NCBI RefSeq assembly: GCF_964204645.1
Contig: NC_134028.1
Location: 13,443,263-13,507,262 of the forward strand
Direction: 5' to 3'
Origin: Tubulanus polymorphus
Taxonomy: Eukaryota > Nemertea > Palaeonemertea > Tubulaniformes > Tubulanidae
Length of the DNA: 64,000 nucleotides
The first letter of the stretch is position 1, and each line of letters opens with the position of its first letter. Under the pieces are notes generated by a model. That model saw only the letters and a program-made list of their open reading frames with translations, searched no databases and was not told the origin of the DNA. Positions 51,873-63,952 of this stretch are shown piece by piece. The position numbers were made by a program, and so were the translations under genes.

Positions 51873-54800
51873 TTCGGGCGACAAAACCAAAATAATGAAT
51901 TGTCGCGGGTGCCCAAAAACAAAATATAAAACCAAAATAATGAATTGTCGCGGGCGTCGAAACCAAAAGAAGAATTGTCGCGGGCGACAAAACCAAAATA
52001 ATGAATTGTCGCTGGAGATAAAACCAAAGTAATGAATTGTCGTGGGCGATAAAACCAAAATATTGAATTGTCGCGGGCGACAAAACCTAACTAATGAATT
52101 GTCGCGGGCGACAATGCCAAAAAAAGACTTGTGGGGGCAACAAAACCAAAATAATGAGTTGTCGCGGGCGACAAAACCAAAATGGTGAATTATCCAGGCG
52201 ACAAAACCAAAATAATGAATTGTCGCGTGCGACAAAACCAAAAAGAAGAATTGTAGCGGGCGACAAAACCAAAATAATGAATTGTCGCTGGAGATAAAAC
52301 CAAAGTAATGAATTGTCGCAGGCGACAAAACCAAAATATTGAATTGTCACGGGCTACAAAACCAAAATATGGAATTGTCGCGGGCGACAAAACCAAACTA
52401 ATGAATTGTAGTGGGCGACAAAACCAAAAAAAGAATTGTCGGGGCGACAAAACCAAAATAATGAATTGTCGCGGGCGATAAAACCAAAAAAATGAATTGT
52501 CGCGGATGACGAAACCAAAATGGTGAATTGTCGCGGGCGACAAAACCAAAATGGTGAATTGTCGCGGGCGACAAAACCAAAATAATGAATTGTCGCGGGC
52601 GACAAAACCAAAAAGAAGAATTGTCGCGGGCGACAAAACCAAAGTAGTGAATTGTCGCGGGCGATAAAACCAAAAAATTGAATTTTCGTGGGCGACAAAA
52701 CCAAAATAATGAATTGTCGCGGGCGACAATACCAAAATAATGAATTGTCGCGGGCGACAAAACCAAAAAAAGAATTGTGGGGGCGACAAAACCAAAATAA
52801 TGAATTGTCGCGGGCGACAAAACCAAAATGGTGAATTGTCCAGGCGACAAAAACAAAATGGTGAATTGTGAAACCAAAATAATGAATTGTCGCGGGCGAT
52901 AATACCAAAATATTGAATTGTCGCGGGCGATTAAACCAAAATAATGAATTGTCGTGGGCGACAAAACCAAAATATTGAATTGTCGCAGGCGACAAAACCA
53001 AAAAAAAAATTGTCGCAGGCGACTAAAACAAAATATAAAACCAAAAAAATTAATTGTCGCGGGCGAAAAAACCAAAACGAAGAATTGTCGCGGGCGACAA
53101 AACCAAAATAATGAATTGTCGCTGGCGATAAAACCAAAATATTGAATTGTCGCAGGCGACAAAACGAAAATATTGAATTGTCGCGGGCGACAAAACCAAA
53201 CTAATAAATTGTCGCGGGCGACAAAACCAAAAAAAGAATTGTCGCGGGCGACAAAACCAAAATAATGAATTGTCGCTGGAGATAAAACCAAAATATAGAA
53301 TTGTCGCAGGCGACAAAACGAAAATATTGAATTGTCGCGGGCGACAAAACCAAACTAATAAATTGTCGCGGGCGACAAAACCAAAAAAAGAATTGTCGGG
53401 GCGACAAAACCAAAATAATGAATTGTCGCGGGCGATAAAACCAAAATAATGAATTGTCGCGGGCGATAAAACCAAAATAATGAATTGTCGCGGGTGACAA
53501 AACCAAAATATTGAATTGTCGCTGGCGATAAAAGCAAAGTAGTGAATTGTCGTGGGGGATAAAACAAAAATATTGAATTTTCGCGGGCGACAAAACCAAA
53601 ATATTGAATTGTCGCAGGCGACAAAACCAAAATAATGAATTGTCGCAAGCGACAAAACCAAACTTATGAATTGTCGCAAGCGACAAAACCAAAAAAAGAA
53701 TTGTGGGGGCGACAAAACCAAAATAATGAATTGTCGCTGGCGATAAAAGCAAAGTAGTGAATTGTCGTGGGGGATAAAACAAAAATATTGAATTTTCGCG
53801 GGCGACAAAACCAAAATATTGAATTGTCGCAGGCGACAAAACCAAAATAATGAATTGTCGCAAGCGACAAAACCAAACTTATGAATTGTCGCAAGCGACA
53901 AAACCAAAAAAAGAATTGTGGGGGCGACAAAACCAAAATAATGAATTGTCGCGGGCGACAAAACCAAAATGGTGAATTGTCCAGGCAACAAAACCAAAAT
54001 GGTGAATTGTCGCGGGCGACAAAACCAAAATAATGAATTGTCGCGGGTGATAAAACCAAAAAGATGAATTGTCTCGGGCAACAAAACCAAAATTATGAAT
54101 TGTCGCGGGCGATAAAACCAAAATAATGAATTATCGCCGGCGCTAAAACCAAAATATTGAATTGTCGCGGGCGATTAAACCAAAATAATGAATTGTCGCG
54201 GGCGACAAAACCAAAATATTGAATAGTCGCGGGCGACAAAACCAAAAAAAATATTGTCGCGGGCGACTAAAACCAAATATAAAATCAAAATAATGAATTG
54301 TCGCGGGCTACAAAACCAAAAAGAAGAATTGTGGCGGGCGACAAAACCAAAATAATGAATTGTCGCTGGAGATAAAACCAAAGTAATGAATTGTCGTGGG
54401 CGATTAAACCAAAATATTGAATTGTCGCGGGCGCAAAACCAAAATAATGAATTGTCGCGGGCGACAATACCAAAATAATGAATTGTCGCGGGCGACAAAA
54501 CCAAAAAAAGAATTGTGGGGGCGACAAAACCAAAATAATGAATTGTCGCGGGCGACAAAACCAAAATGGTGAATTGTCCAGGCGACAAATACAAAATGGT
54601 GAATTGTCGCGGGCGACAAAACCAAAATAATGAATTGTCGCGGGCGATAATACCAAAATATTGAATTGTCGCGGGCGATTAAACCAAAATATTGAATTGT
54701 CGCAGGCGACAAAACCAAAAAGAAGAATTGTGGCGGGCGACAAAACCAAAATAATGAATTGTCGCTGGAGATAAAACCAAAGTAATGAATTGTCGTGGGC

Positions 54801-57092
54801 GATTAAACCAAAATATTGAATTGTCGCGGGCGACAAAACCAAAAAGAAGAATTGTCTCGGGCAACAAAACCAAAATTATGAATTGTCGCGGGCGATAAAA
54901 CCAAAATAATGAATTATCGCCGGCGCTAAAACCAAAATATTGAATTGTCGCGGGCGATTAAACCAAAATAATGAATTGTTGCGGGCGACAAAACCAAAAT
55001 ATTGAATAGTCGCGGGCGACAAAACCAAAAAAAATATTGTCGCGGGCGACTAAAACAAAATATAAAACCAAAATAATGAATTGTCGCGGGCTACAAAACC
55101 ACAAAGAAGAATTGTGGCGGGCGACAAAACCAAAATAATGAATTGTCGCTGGAGATAAAACCAAAGTAATGAATTGTCGTGGGCGATTAAACCAAAATAT
55201 TGAATTGTCGCGGGCGACAAAACCAAAATAATGAATTGTCGCGGGCGACAATACCAAAATAATGAATTGTCGCGGGCGACAAAACCAAAAAAAGAATTGT
55301 GGGGGCGACAAAACCAAAATAATGAATTGTCGCGGGCGACAAAACCAAAATGGTGAATTGTCCAGGCGACAAATACAAAATGGTGAATTGTCGCGGGCGA
55401 CAAAACCAAAATAATGAATTGTCGCGAACGATAATACCAAAATATTGAATTGTCGCGGGCGATTAAACCAAAATAATGAATTGTCGCGGGCGACAAAACC
55501 AAAATATTGAATTGTCGCAGGTGACAAAACCAAAAAAAAAATTGTCGCAGGCGACTAAAACAAAATATAAAACCAAAAAATTAATTGTCGCGGGCGAAAA
55601 AACCAAAACGAAGAATTGTCGCGGGCAACAAAACCAAAATAATAAATTGTCGCTGGAGATAAAACCAAAATATTGAATTGTCGCAGGCGACAAAACCAAA
55701 AAGAAGAATTGTGGCGGGCGACAAAACCAAAATAATGAATTGTCGCTGGAGATAAAACCAAAGTAATGAATTGTCGTGGGCGATTAAACCAAAATATTGA
55801 ATTGTCGCGGGCGACAAAACCAAAAAGAAGAATTGTCGCGGGCGACAAAACCAAAGTAGTGAATTGTCGCGGGCGATAAAACCAAAATATTGAATTTTCG
55901 CGGGCGACAAAACCAAAATAATGAATTGTCGCGGGCGACAATACCAAAATAATGAATTGTCGCGGGCGACAAAACCAAAAAAAGAATTGTGGGGGCGACA
56001 AAACCAAAATAATGAATTGTCGCTGGAGATAAAACCAAAGTAATGAATTGTCGTGGGCGATTAAACCAAAATATTGAATTGTCGCGGGCGACAAAACCAA
56101 AAAGAATTGTCGCGGGCGACAAAACCAAAGTAGTGAATTGTCGCGGGCGATAAAACCAAAATATTGAATTTTCGCGGGCGACAAAACCAAAATAATGAAT
56201 TGTCGCGGGCGACAATACCAAAATAATGAATTGTCGCGGGCGACAAAACCAAAAAAAGAATTGTGGGGGCGACAAAACCAAAATAATGAATTGTCGCGGG
56301 CGACAAAACCAAAATGGTGAATTGTCCAGGCGACAAAAACAAAATGGTGAATTGTCGCGGGCGACAAAACCATAATAATGAATTGTCGCGGGCGATAATA
56401 CCAAAATATTGAATTGTCGCGGGCGATAATACCAAAATATTGAATTGTCGCGGGCGATTAAACCAAAATATTGAATTGTCGCAGGCGACAAAACCAAAAA
56501 AAAAATTGTCGCAGGCGACTAAAACAAAATATAAAACCAAAAAAATTAATTGTCGCGGGCGAAAAAACCAAAACGAAGAATTGTCGCGGGCGACAAAACC
56601 AAAATAATGAATTGTCGCTGGAGATAAAACCAAAATATTGAATTGTCGCAGGCGACAAAACGAAAATATTGAATTGTCGCGGGCGATAAAACCAAACTAA
56701 TAAATTGTCGCCGGCGACAAAACCAAAAAAAGAATTGTCGCGGGCGACAAAACCAAAATAATGAATTGTCGCTGGAGATAAAACCAAAATATTGAATTGT
56801 CGCAGGCGACAAAACGAAAATATTGAATTGTCGCGGGCGACAAAACCAAACTAATAAATTGTCGCGGGCGACAAAACCAAAAAAAGAATTGTCGGGGCGA
56901 CAAAACCAAAATAATGAATTGTCGCGGGCGATAAAACCAAAATAATGAATTGTCGCGGGCGATAAAACCAAAATAATGAATTGTCGCGGGTGACAAAACC
57001 AAAATGGTGAATTGTCGCGGGCGACAAAACCAAAATAATGAATTGTCGCTGGCGATAAAACCAAAATAATGAATTGTCGCGGGCGACAAAAT
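51873..57092. repeat. 31-bp satellite, about 165 copies over 5.2 kb
   Basis: The consensus unit AATGAATTGTCGCGGGCGAC plus AAAACCAAAAT is repeated with many variants and longer-period patterns (blocks of about 10-20 units recur almost unchanged, for example around 54175-54960 and 54950-55470). TTGTCGCGGGCGACAA in each unit is a 7-bp inverted repeat around GG. Because 31 is not divisible by 3, long open frames arise in several phases, and these are not genes. Confidence 0.95.
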
Positions 57093-58127
57093 CAAAATCA
57101 TCGTTTTCTCGCGTTATTTTAGTTTTATCGTTTCGTCGTAATGTCGCCCTCATTTGCATATTCGTGTTTTTTTATCTTATCAGCCACCATACTAAAGCCT
57201 TAAGGTCGCGTAAAACTCGATAAACACTTCAAGCGACACAGCGAACGATCTCCTTTTCCCTGCAGCGAACGCTTACTCCGAATGTCAAGTGTGAGTCCAG
57301 CATACGGATAGGAGTGTGTTATATACTTGTATTTAGTAAATACCTTGTGCATTTGACAATGATCGGTATGTACTGTAGGAAATATAGAGTATTGATAAAT
57401 GGTTGAAGCCCGCGGCCGAATAAAGTAATATATTCTTTTATTTTGATACCTCGTCGACATGACAGCTTTTCTCCGCCATATCTCTTCGGCCTGTTTAGTT
57501 TAGGCCTACGATTCCCCGGTACACTAAAGATTTATCTTAGTAAATACACGGTTAATTCGGTAAAGAAAAATAGGTATTGTTAAACTAACTCCTTGAAACC
57601 CGCAGCCAAATCACTGGTAGTAATAAATTAATTTGTACTCGATTTGATTCTCATGATGAGGAGAAACTCGCAGCTGATCCCCGGAACGACGATGTAGTAA
57701 CACACGTCGATTCGTCGATGTTTACGGCTCGACAGTGCTTTTAAAATCTAAAGTAGTAAATTTCCAGTGTATCGGTAATATGATTTGATGAGGAAAATGG
57801 GCTATTGTTAAAATCACTGCTTGAAGACCGCGACTGAATGTGAAGTCTGCGGCAATAAATTAGTTCATTTATACTTGAATTGATAATCGAAGTGACAGTT
57901 GGCCTGCGGGTTGATTTCGGGATGACGACTCGAAAAACATGTCGCCCCATTGAATGGGGCTAAATTTTCGATGTTTACAGCCCGACAGCGCTTTTGTAAC
58001 GATGATTCGTGAAAAAACACGCGGGCTATTTGTAGATCTCAGTGAGCTGAACGATATTATATGGATTGTATATGAAACAGCGGTAAGGTAACAAAGCCTA
58101 TGTTCTTTTGTTAAAAAAAGTGTGGAA
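57093..58127. repeat. Degenerate tandem region, units about 200 bp, no gene
   Basis: Three imperfect units between about 57390 and 57990 share TTGAA(G/A)(C/A)CCGC, AATAAATTA, TCGTCGACATGAC-like and CGATGTTTAC(G/A)GC(T/C)CGACAG(T/C)GCTTTT segments. The left part, just after the satellite, is unassigned. No coding frame is supported. Confidence 0.5.
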
Positions 58128-58163
58128 GAAAATAATAATAATAATAATCACGCGGATATCAAT

Positions 58164-58193
58164 AGGGTTTTCTGTGAAATAACAGAAAACCCT
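58164..58193 (-). other. 3' hairpin of the LINE
   Basis: On the minus strand AGGGTTTTCTGT, a TTATTT-like loop and ACAGAAAACCCT form a perfect 12-bp stem. It overlaps the stop codon by two bases and precedes the ATT-repeat tail. Such stems are recognised by reverse transcriptase in some LINE families; that function here is inferred. Confidence 0.65.
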
Positions 58194-59796
58194 AATTATT
58201 TGGTAAATGATTATTAACGAGTTTATACATAAAGATAGCTATCTGTAATTTGTTCATATCAATTAAATTAAATATTTTACCTTTTTTAAGTAAAGGGGCA
58301 GTGTGAGCAAGATACGGAGCATTAAAAATAAGACGAACTGTCCGCTTAAGCAAAGTACTTAGATGATGTAGCCGTATAGAATAGTTGGCACCCCATACAA
58401 TATTAGCATATTGCATGTAAGGTAAAAGTAGAGAATTGAAAATGGTAGGGAGAATATAAGCTGGTAAGGATTTACGTACTTTATATAAGATGCCAATAGC
58501 ATGCGATACTTTGTTGGACGTCATTTTAATATGGGGAGCCCAAGTAAGATTGTCATCCTCTATAACACCAAGAAACTTGGATTCTTGACACCTTACAATG
58601 GTGACATTATCAATTTTGATACGAAAATCATGAGGAACACGGATATTGCCGAAAATTACATAATTAGTTTTACTTATATTAAGAGATAACTTGTTAGCTC
58701 TAAACCACATGACTAGGTTTTTCAATTCGGAATTAATGATGGCATTTAATCTAAGTGGCTCCTTATCACCAAAAAAGATAGTTGTGTCGTCTGCAAATAG
58801 AATAAAGTTGAGTAGATGAGATGTACGGATAATGTCATTAATGTAAAGTATGAACAGTAGCGGACCAAGAATAGAACCTTGAGGCACACCGCAATTTATT
58901 GGAAGTGTTATTGAAGAACACCTTTCACAAGAGACAAACTGATATCGATTAGATAGATAATTACTAAACCAGGCCAACGCAATCCCGCGTATACCGTATC
59001 GTAGCAGCTTATCTAAAAGTATGGAGTGGTCAATAGTGTCAAAGGCCTTTGACAAATCTATGAAAATACTCACTGTTAGATGACCGTCTTCTGTAAGTTT
59101 CGAAATGCGATCAGCGAAATCGAGTAATGCCATTTCTGTGGAACGGTTCTTACGAAAGCCATATTCGTTTGGACAAAGAATTCTATTTTTATCAATATGC
59201 GAGATAAGACGGCAATGGGTTAGGCGTTCAAGAATTTCAGAGAAACATGGCAGAACAGAAATTGGTCGGTAATTAGTAATATTATCAGTAGCTCCGGACT
59301 TAAATAAAGGCGTAACCCTGGCTATCTTAAGCGCATCTGGAACTATACCTGTAATATAAGACCTAATAAATATATGCAGTAGTGGAGACAGGATTTCATT
59401 AATTGAGCATTTAATAATTGTAGGTTTTATATCATCAGGGCCAGCTCCTTTGTTAGCATCTACAGAGTTTACAATAGCAAAAATGTCTTCTTGAATAATC
59501 GGCCTGAAAAATAAACTATCGGGACTATCGGTTGGTAGATACTGAGTTGGTAAGACATCAGCCCTGGGAATGTTTGATGCAAGCCTTCTCTCAATATCAA
59601 TAAAAAAGAAATTAAATTTATCAGCAATTTCTTGTGAGCTTAATTTTCGCCCATTGTCAGTCTTGAACTCAGGAAGTATGAGGTTTTGCTTAGCAGTACC
59701 AATGACACTTCTTAGGACATCCCATGTTTTTTTCAAATTATGTTTCACATTAAATAAGGATTCCGCATAATAACGCTTTTCAGCAACTCTAAGCAA
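58192..59796 (-). CDS. LINE reverse transcriptase
   Basis: The 534-residue frame contains NYRPISVLPCFSEILER, FRKNRSTEMALLDFADRI, IFIDLSKAFDTIDHSILLDK (catalytic Asp), GVPQGSILGPLLFILYINDI and FILFADDTTIFF (the catalytic F-A-D-D box), then a thumb region with LSLNISKTNYVIFG. It primes reverse transcription of its own RNA at a nicked chromosomal target. The frame is uninterrupted, but upstream coding (LRSIRTKSKYYRKYKRTKR in the other frame) is separated from the endonuclease by a 10-bp duplication at 59907-59926. Confidence 0.9.
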   Translation of the reverse strand: MLRVAEKRYYAESLFNVKHNLKKTWDVLRSVIGTAKQNLILPEFKTDNGRKLSSQEIADKFNFFFIDIERRLASNIPRADVLPTQYLPTDSPDSLFFRPIIQEDIFAIVNSVDANKGAGPDDIKPTIIKCSINEILSPLLHIFIRSYITGIVPDALKIARVTPLFKSGATDNITNYRPISVLPCFSEILERLTHCRLISHIDKNRILCPNEYGFRKNRSTEMALLDFADRISKLTEDGHLTVSIFIDLSKAFDTIDHSILLDKLLRYGIRGIALAWFSNYLSNRYQFVSCERCSSITLPINCGVPQGSILGPLLFILYINDIIRTSHLLNFILFADDTTIFFGDKEPLRLNAIINSELKNLVMWFRANKLSLNISKTNYVIFGNIRVPHDFRIKIDNVTIVRCQESKFLGVIEDDNLTWAPHIKMTSNKVSHAIGILYKVRKSLPAYILPTIFNSLLLPYMQYANIVWGANYSIRLHHLSTLLKRTVRLIFNAPYLAHTAPLLKKGKIFNLIDMNKLQIAIFMYKLVNNHLPNN

Positions 59797-59881
59797 TCTG
59801 TGTAACTTATTACGGTATACCCTATATTGTTCGAAATGACAGGGTCGCTTTGTTCTTTTATATTTTCGGTAGTATTTACTC

Positions 59882-60598
59882 TTAGTTCTGATAGACCGAA
59901 GAAGACGTGTTAGCCAATGTTAGCCATGGCTTGCGGGTATTTCGTTTGATAGTTTTAGCACAAACCGGAAATACTTGGTCATATAATAATTTATATTTAT
60001 TTAAAAATAGGTTGTACGATTTATCCGGATTGGCCTCATTATAAACTTCCGTCCAGTCTACACGACTTAGCAGATTATTAAAATTATCTATTGAGTGCTC
60101 ATTAAATGACCTATAACGTATACTATGCGCAGTATTGACTTTAAAATATTGGTTATGGATCGTAAAGGTAGAAAAGTGGTCCGAGATATCTGTCCTTAGA
60201 ATTCCGAGGTTAGACAGCCGTTCAGCGTTAATATTCGTGTACATATGATCAATACAGGTAGCAGAGTGTTCCGTGATCCGTGTCGGTTTAGTTATTAAGG
60301 GCTGAAGCGATAAAGATACCATGTTATGCAAAAAGTCTTCAGTATGATGGTCCGTGTTGTGTTTAAGTAAATCAATATTAAAATCACCCATAATAAATGC
60401 ATTGTCTCTCGGCAATTTTTCTAAAGAGACACTTAACCCAGTAACGAAATCTTCAATAGAATGACCGCTTTGCCTGTAGGGAACACCTACAAAAATGCGT
60501 TCGTTTTTAGATAGGAAAAGCTCGCATATAAGTAATTCAAATGTGTCACTCTCAATTGACAGGTCGTCGCGGAATTTAAAATTAATCCGATCATCCAC
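59882..60598 (-). pseudogene. LINE apurinic-type endonuclease, 5'-truncated and frameshifted
   Basis: The C-terminal two thirds of an APE endonuclease are present: FVGVPYRQSG, MGDFNIDLLKHN (catalytic D-x-N), ATCIDHMYTN and the terminal SDHFSTF with the catalytic His. The N-terminal strand with the catalytic Glu is missing at the truncated 5' end. TGGCTAACAT/TGGCTAACAC in tandem at 59907-59926 shifts the frame before the reverse transcriptase. Confidence 0.85.
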
Positions 60599-60605
60599 AT
60601 AAAGC

Positions 60606-61918
60606 GGTTCCTGAACTTCGCTGAAAAAGCTGAAACACTGAAAAGCTGAACCGCTGAAATAAAAACGTTGAAATTTCAGGGAATTTCCTAAAAAAGCCGA
60701 AATTTCAGGGAATTCCCGAAAAACGCTGAAATCGTGCTAGGTACCGACAATACACGTTTTGAAATGTTTTCCGGGCCGGTGTCCGCTGACGAGTCCTGAA
60801 CGAGTTTTATGCTCTAGCTTCGGTTACAGAGACATGCCTTAAGGTCGTCGTCATGATCGACTTGATCGATTGCGGATTGCGTGGATTGTTAGATGTGTTT
60901 TTTGCCATAGTTTTATGTGCATATACCGGTACGATCTAACAATGAAGTTATCACTTCATTTGAATAAATTCTTAATTACAGTAATATTAATTCACAATAT
61001 TTTTTCTTATGTTTGGTGATTTCTTGCAACTTATCATTGCCAAGTCTCATACAAGTAGTAGCTGAATGAAAGTACAGTTAGGCTGAACCTGATAACCCAA
61101 ATTAAGTGCTAGCATGGAACTAAAGATTATTTGATTCTATTTTCGGTGTCATTGAAATTCGTTAATAAAGGTTCAACCGTCATAGTATACTGTACTTAGC
61201 ATTGCTACGATTGGGTGCCATATTTCTACAATTTCTACAAGGAGGAAGGAGTCTTTAAGTGTCTTTGTTCCCTGGTAGGGTACGGGGTAAAACCTGGTTT
61301 ACTTTCTCTTTCGACTTGCCGGAGACTACTATCTGCAATGTATTGCATGCTTTGATTTGTCTGGCCTATAGGAGTCGAACGATATTTTCCCATACACAGG
61401 CTTGGCTTTAGTGTAGATGAAGGCTAGGCACTGCACATTGTGGATTGACTGGAACTCTTAACTCACAAAATTAAACTAGTCAACAAGAAAGATCCAATAA
61501 TTGGACGTTCGTCTAACTATATTATTTAACAGCTTGAAATAATACATAACACATTCTGCAAGAGTACACAAAGGAAATCAGTTCTTACATTATATCAGAA
61601 TCAATAGTTCGCTTAACTCTGGCTAGAATTCTGGTTCCATTGCTTCATATTCTAATGAAATCCACTAGCATACCTTAGAATATCGCTTAGCTTAAGACTA
61701 AAAATTTGGTACCAGGAAACAGGGAAGAAAAGTGGGTGTACTGTACATCCGGAATTTACTTATTTCTCTCTGGTTGAATCAAGTTATTATTGAAATAGCA
61801 TTCGAATAGCCATTTTATTTTTAAAAATTGTGTCGTTCAGCTATCCTGCTGCAAATTTCGCAGTTGAAGTTTACTGGTGCCAGTTGATTTCTCAGGATCT
61901 CAAAAAATTTGCACATTC
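60606..61918. other. No gene; GCTGAAA-rich repeat at the left edge
   Basis: Between 60612 and 60740 GCTGAAA, GAAATTTCAGGGAATT and related words recur as a degenerate tandem repeat. The rest has no recognisable coding or structural feature. Confidence 0.4.
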
Positions 61919-61921
61919 TAA

Positions 61922-62279
61922 AGCCTAGCGCACATCGACACTGCGATTGGAGACAACTAGTTGCAAGGCAGTTTTCGGCGCATGAGAGGAACTGGCTGGA
62001 TACGATCAGTTGCTTGAATGTGTCGATGTGAGCGAGCTTACGATTGGTAAGCGTCGATCTATCTCCAGTTCCAGCCAGTTGCCCATGTTCTACTTTTGAG
62101 CAACTGGTTGTACACAATCGCAGTCATATCCGTCGATGTGCGCGCTCTGGATCTCGACGATCGACATGCGCCATGCAGTTGCTGCAACTGACCGGTTGTA
62201 ACTAGATTTCGATGTGCGCGGGGTAATCGTTCGGTACCAACTAGTTGTCTCCAATCGCAGTGTCGATGTGCGCTAGGCT
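61922..62279. mobile_element. PIF/Harbinger-type MITE, 358 bp
   Basis: Perfect terminal inverted repeats of 42 bp begin AGCCTAGCGCACATCGACAC and are flanked by TAA (61919-61921 and 62280-62282). A 3-bp TWA duplication is the hallmark of PIF/Harbinger elements. The interior repeats GTCGATGTG and CAACTGG(T/C)TG in both orientations and has no coding capacity. Confidence 0.75.
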
Positions 62280-62282
62280 TAA

Positions 62283-63317
62283 GCCTGAATCTAAAAATAG
62301 AAAAAGGTGCATTTTAGTAGGATATAAAAGAATAGTGGCTTATACACCCTGGACTATATAGCCTATGGGTTGGGCCTATTTTGAAAGCACTGAGGTCCGA
62401 GGGAACAGCACTTAGTAAATAAACACTGAAATTAAACTTACAAAACACCCAGTACTTGAGATGATGTACTTGACAAGAAGTGTCTCCAGCTAAGCAAATC
62501 AACTTTGTCTATGACTCCTCCTTTTATAGATTCAGTAGTAGTCTAAAAATAAGAATCGGTACATTTTTCTAACAGTTGGTATGTCATTTCTTCAGAAAAA
62601 AACTAATTATTATCACGCCACAGCAAATAAATTATTCACAGTTGTTGAATGGTTTGCCCGATTTAGATTAATTGGTTGACGCTAATCAGTATGACCCATA
62701 CGTAGGGGCCTACTGCATGCCATTGGCGTCAATTCCATTCCATTCAATTCCACAGTGAATTAAAAAGAAATTAAGTTAGATCCCCTTTGTCCAAAAGCTG
62801 CATCATTTATAAAACTAGCTGTCAAATTTAATTTACCTCCTTCAGAGAATACCATGACATAGTCCGTCGCCCATCAACGTGTTGACAAAAGAAAAGTTGC
62901 TCCATGTTTTATACACGAACGTTCAAATAAGATATTTTGCGTCTTGCAGGGAATATTGAGCATAGTGTTTAAGTTGGCTTGCACGGTTTGTGAATGGGTT
63001 TTCCTCATTATGCTGCCTGTATGCATTAAAAATCCGGATTTCAAGCGAATTAATTTGTCCAACAAGTGGCGCAATTTAGGTAATGTTGAAATCATCCACA
63101 AAAACAAAATGGCGGCATATCGACCAAATATAAGTGATCTGTGCAGGATCCCATTTAACACAATTACTAAATTGCCGCACCAAATTAGAAAATGTTCCCG
63201 ATTAAAGTGTATATGCATATAACAATTCCTTAAAAACAAGCTCAGTTTCCTTAACTTATTTTGTGCCTCCAAAATAGAAAGAATTAGAGACTACATGATA
63301 AGATAAAAACATAACAT
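62283..63317. other. No recognisable gene
   Basis: Open frames on opposite strands at 62874-63272 overlap each other and neither shows a family motif. No repeat structure is evident. The AT-rich Polinton E sequence begins abruptly at about 63318. Confidence 0.35.
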
Positions 63318-63388
63318 AAATATAAAGGGTATGATGATAAATTTAATGAATGGATTTTATCTAGTAAAATAAAAAGAATAAATGAATA
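63318..63388 (+). pseudogene. Integrase C-terminus (chromodomain end), truncated
   Basis: The sequence encodes KYKGYDDKFNEWILSSKIK and the stop at 63386-63388, which lies inside the ATPase start as in Polinton C. All upstream integrase sequence is missing. Confidence 0.75.
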
Positions 63389-63952
63389 AAGATTTATTTA
63401 TATTTGAACCACATAATATGTTAGTTACTGGAGTAACCAACTGTGGTAAAACACATTTTATATTAGATTTATTAGAAACTGTTTATAAGAATCATTTTGA
63501 TAATATAATATTATTCTGTCCTACTTATGAAATGAATAAAACATATAATAGGGATTTAGTTAAGATAAAAAAGTTTATTATATTAGATCCTAAAACAGTA
63601 AAAGAAAATTTAGATAATTGTATTAAAATAGCAATCGATATTTATAAAGGATCTAATACATTATTCATTATAGATGATTGTGCTAATTTACATGATTTAA
63701 AAGTTAGAGAAAGTGAGTTATGCTATTTAGCTTCCTCTGGGAGACATTTTGGAATAACAACTTGGGTTTTAAATCAAAAATATTATTCGATTGTTTAAGA
63801 TAAACTAATTAGAATTTTAGTTTTATTCTATGCAACAATCTCTGGAAGAAAATAAAATTTTACCTGCTTAATTACATGAGGAATATATGAATAAATTAAA
63901 AAGTAATAAAGGTTCCAAATTATTACTGAGGCTTCAATTTACATATGAATAA
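63382..63952 (+). pseudogene. Packaging-type ATPase of Polinton E, 3' part broken
   Basis: The 138 codons from 63382 are almost identical to Polinton C in the first 85 residues and keep Walker A GVTNCGKT (17-24), Walker B FIIDD (about residue 105) and GRHFGITTWVLNQKY. A TAA follows NQKYYSIV at 63796-63798 and a frameshift near 63830 breaks the last 40 codons. It is the best-preserved ATPase core in the window. Confidence 0.8.

Larger units (their letters stand above)
58128..60605 (-). mobile_element. CR1/Jockey-type LINE, 5'-truncated
   Basis: Minus-strand endonuclease (partial) and reverse transcriptase are followed by a short 3' tail with a hairpin (58164-58193) and an ATT microsatellite (about 58128-58149), an arrangement common in CR1/L2 LINEs. 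The 5' end stops at about 60605 in the middle of the endonuclease. Confidence 0.85.

Noticed and set aside
51873-57092. CRISPR array because of about 30-bp repeats with dyad symmetry
   Set aside because: Units are directly adjacent without unique spacers, and the context is animal DNA.
50391-57159. Dozens of long open frames (up to 346 codons) rich in Phe, Arg and Leu, with a repeated ARDNS/SPATIHY pattern
   Set aside because: They are translations of the 31-bp satellite, occurring in several phases at once with a 31-residue period; not genes.
62874-63272. Possible host gene of 132 codons, and an opposite-strand frame at 62944-63222
   Set aside because: They overlap on opposite strands, and neither shows a domain, start context or splice signals.
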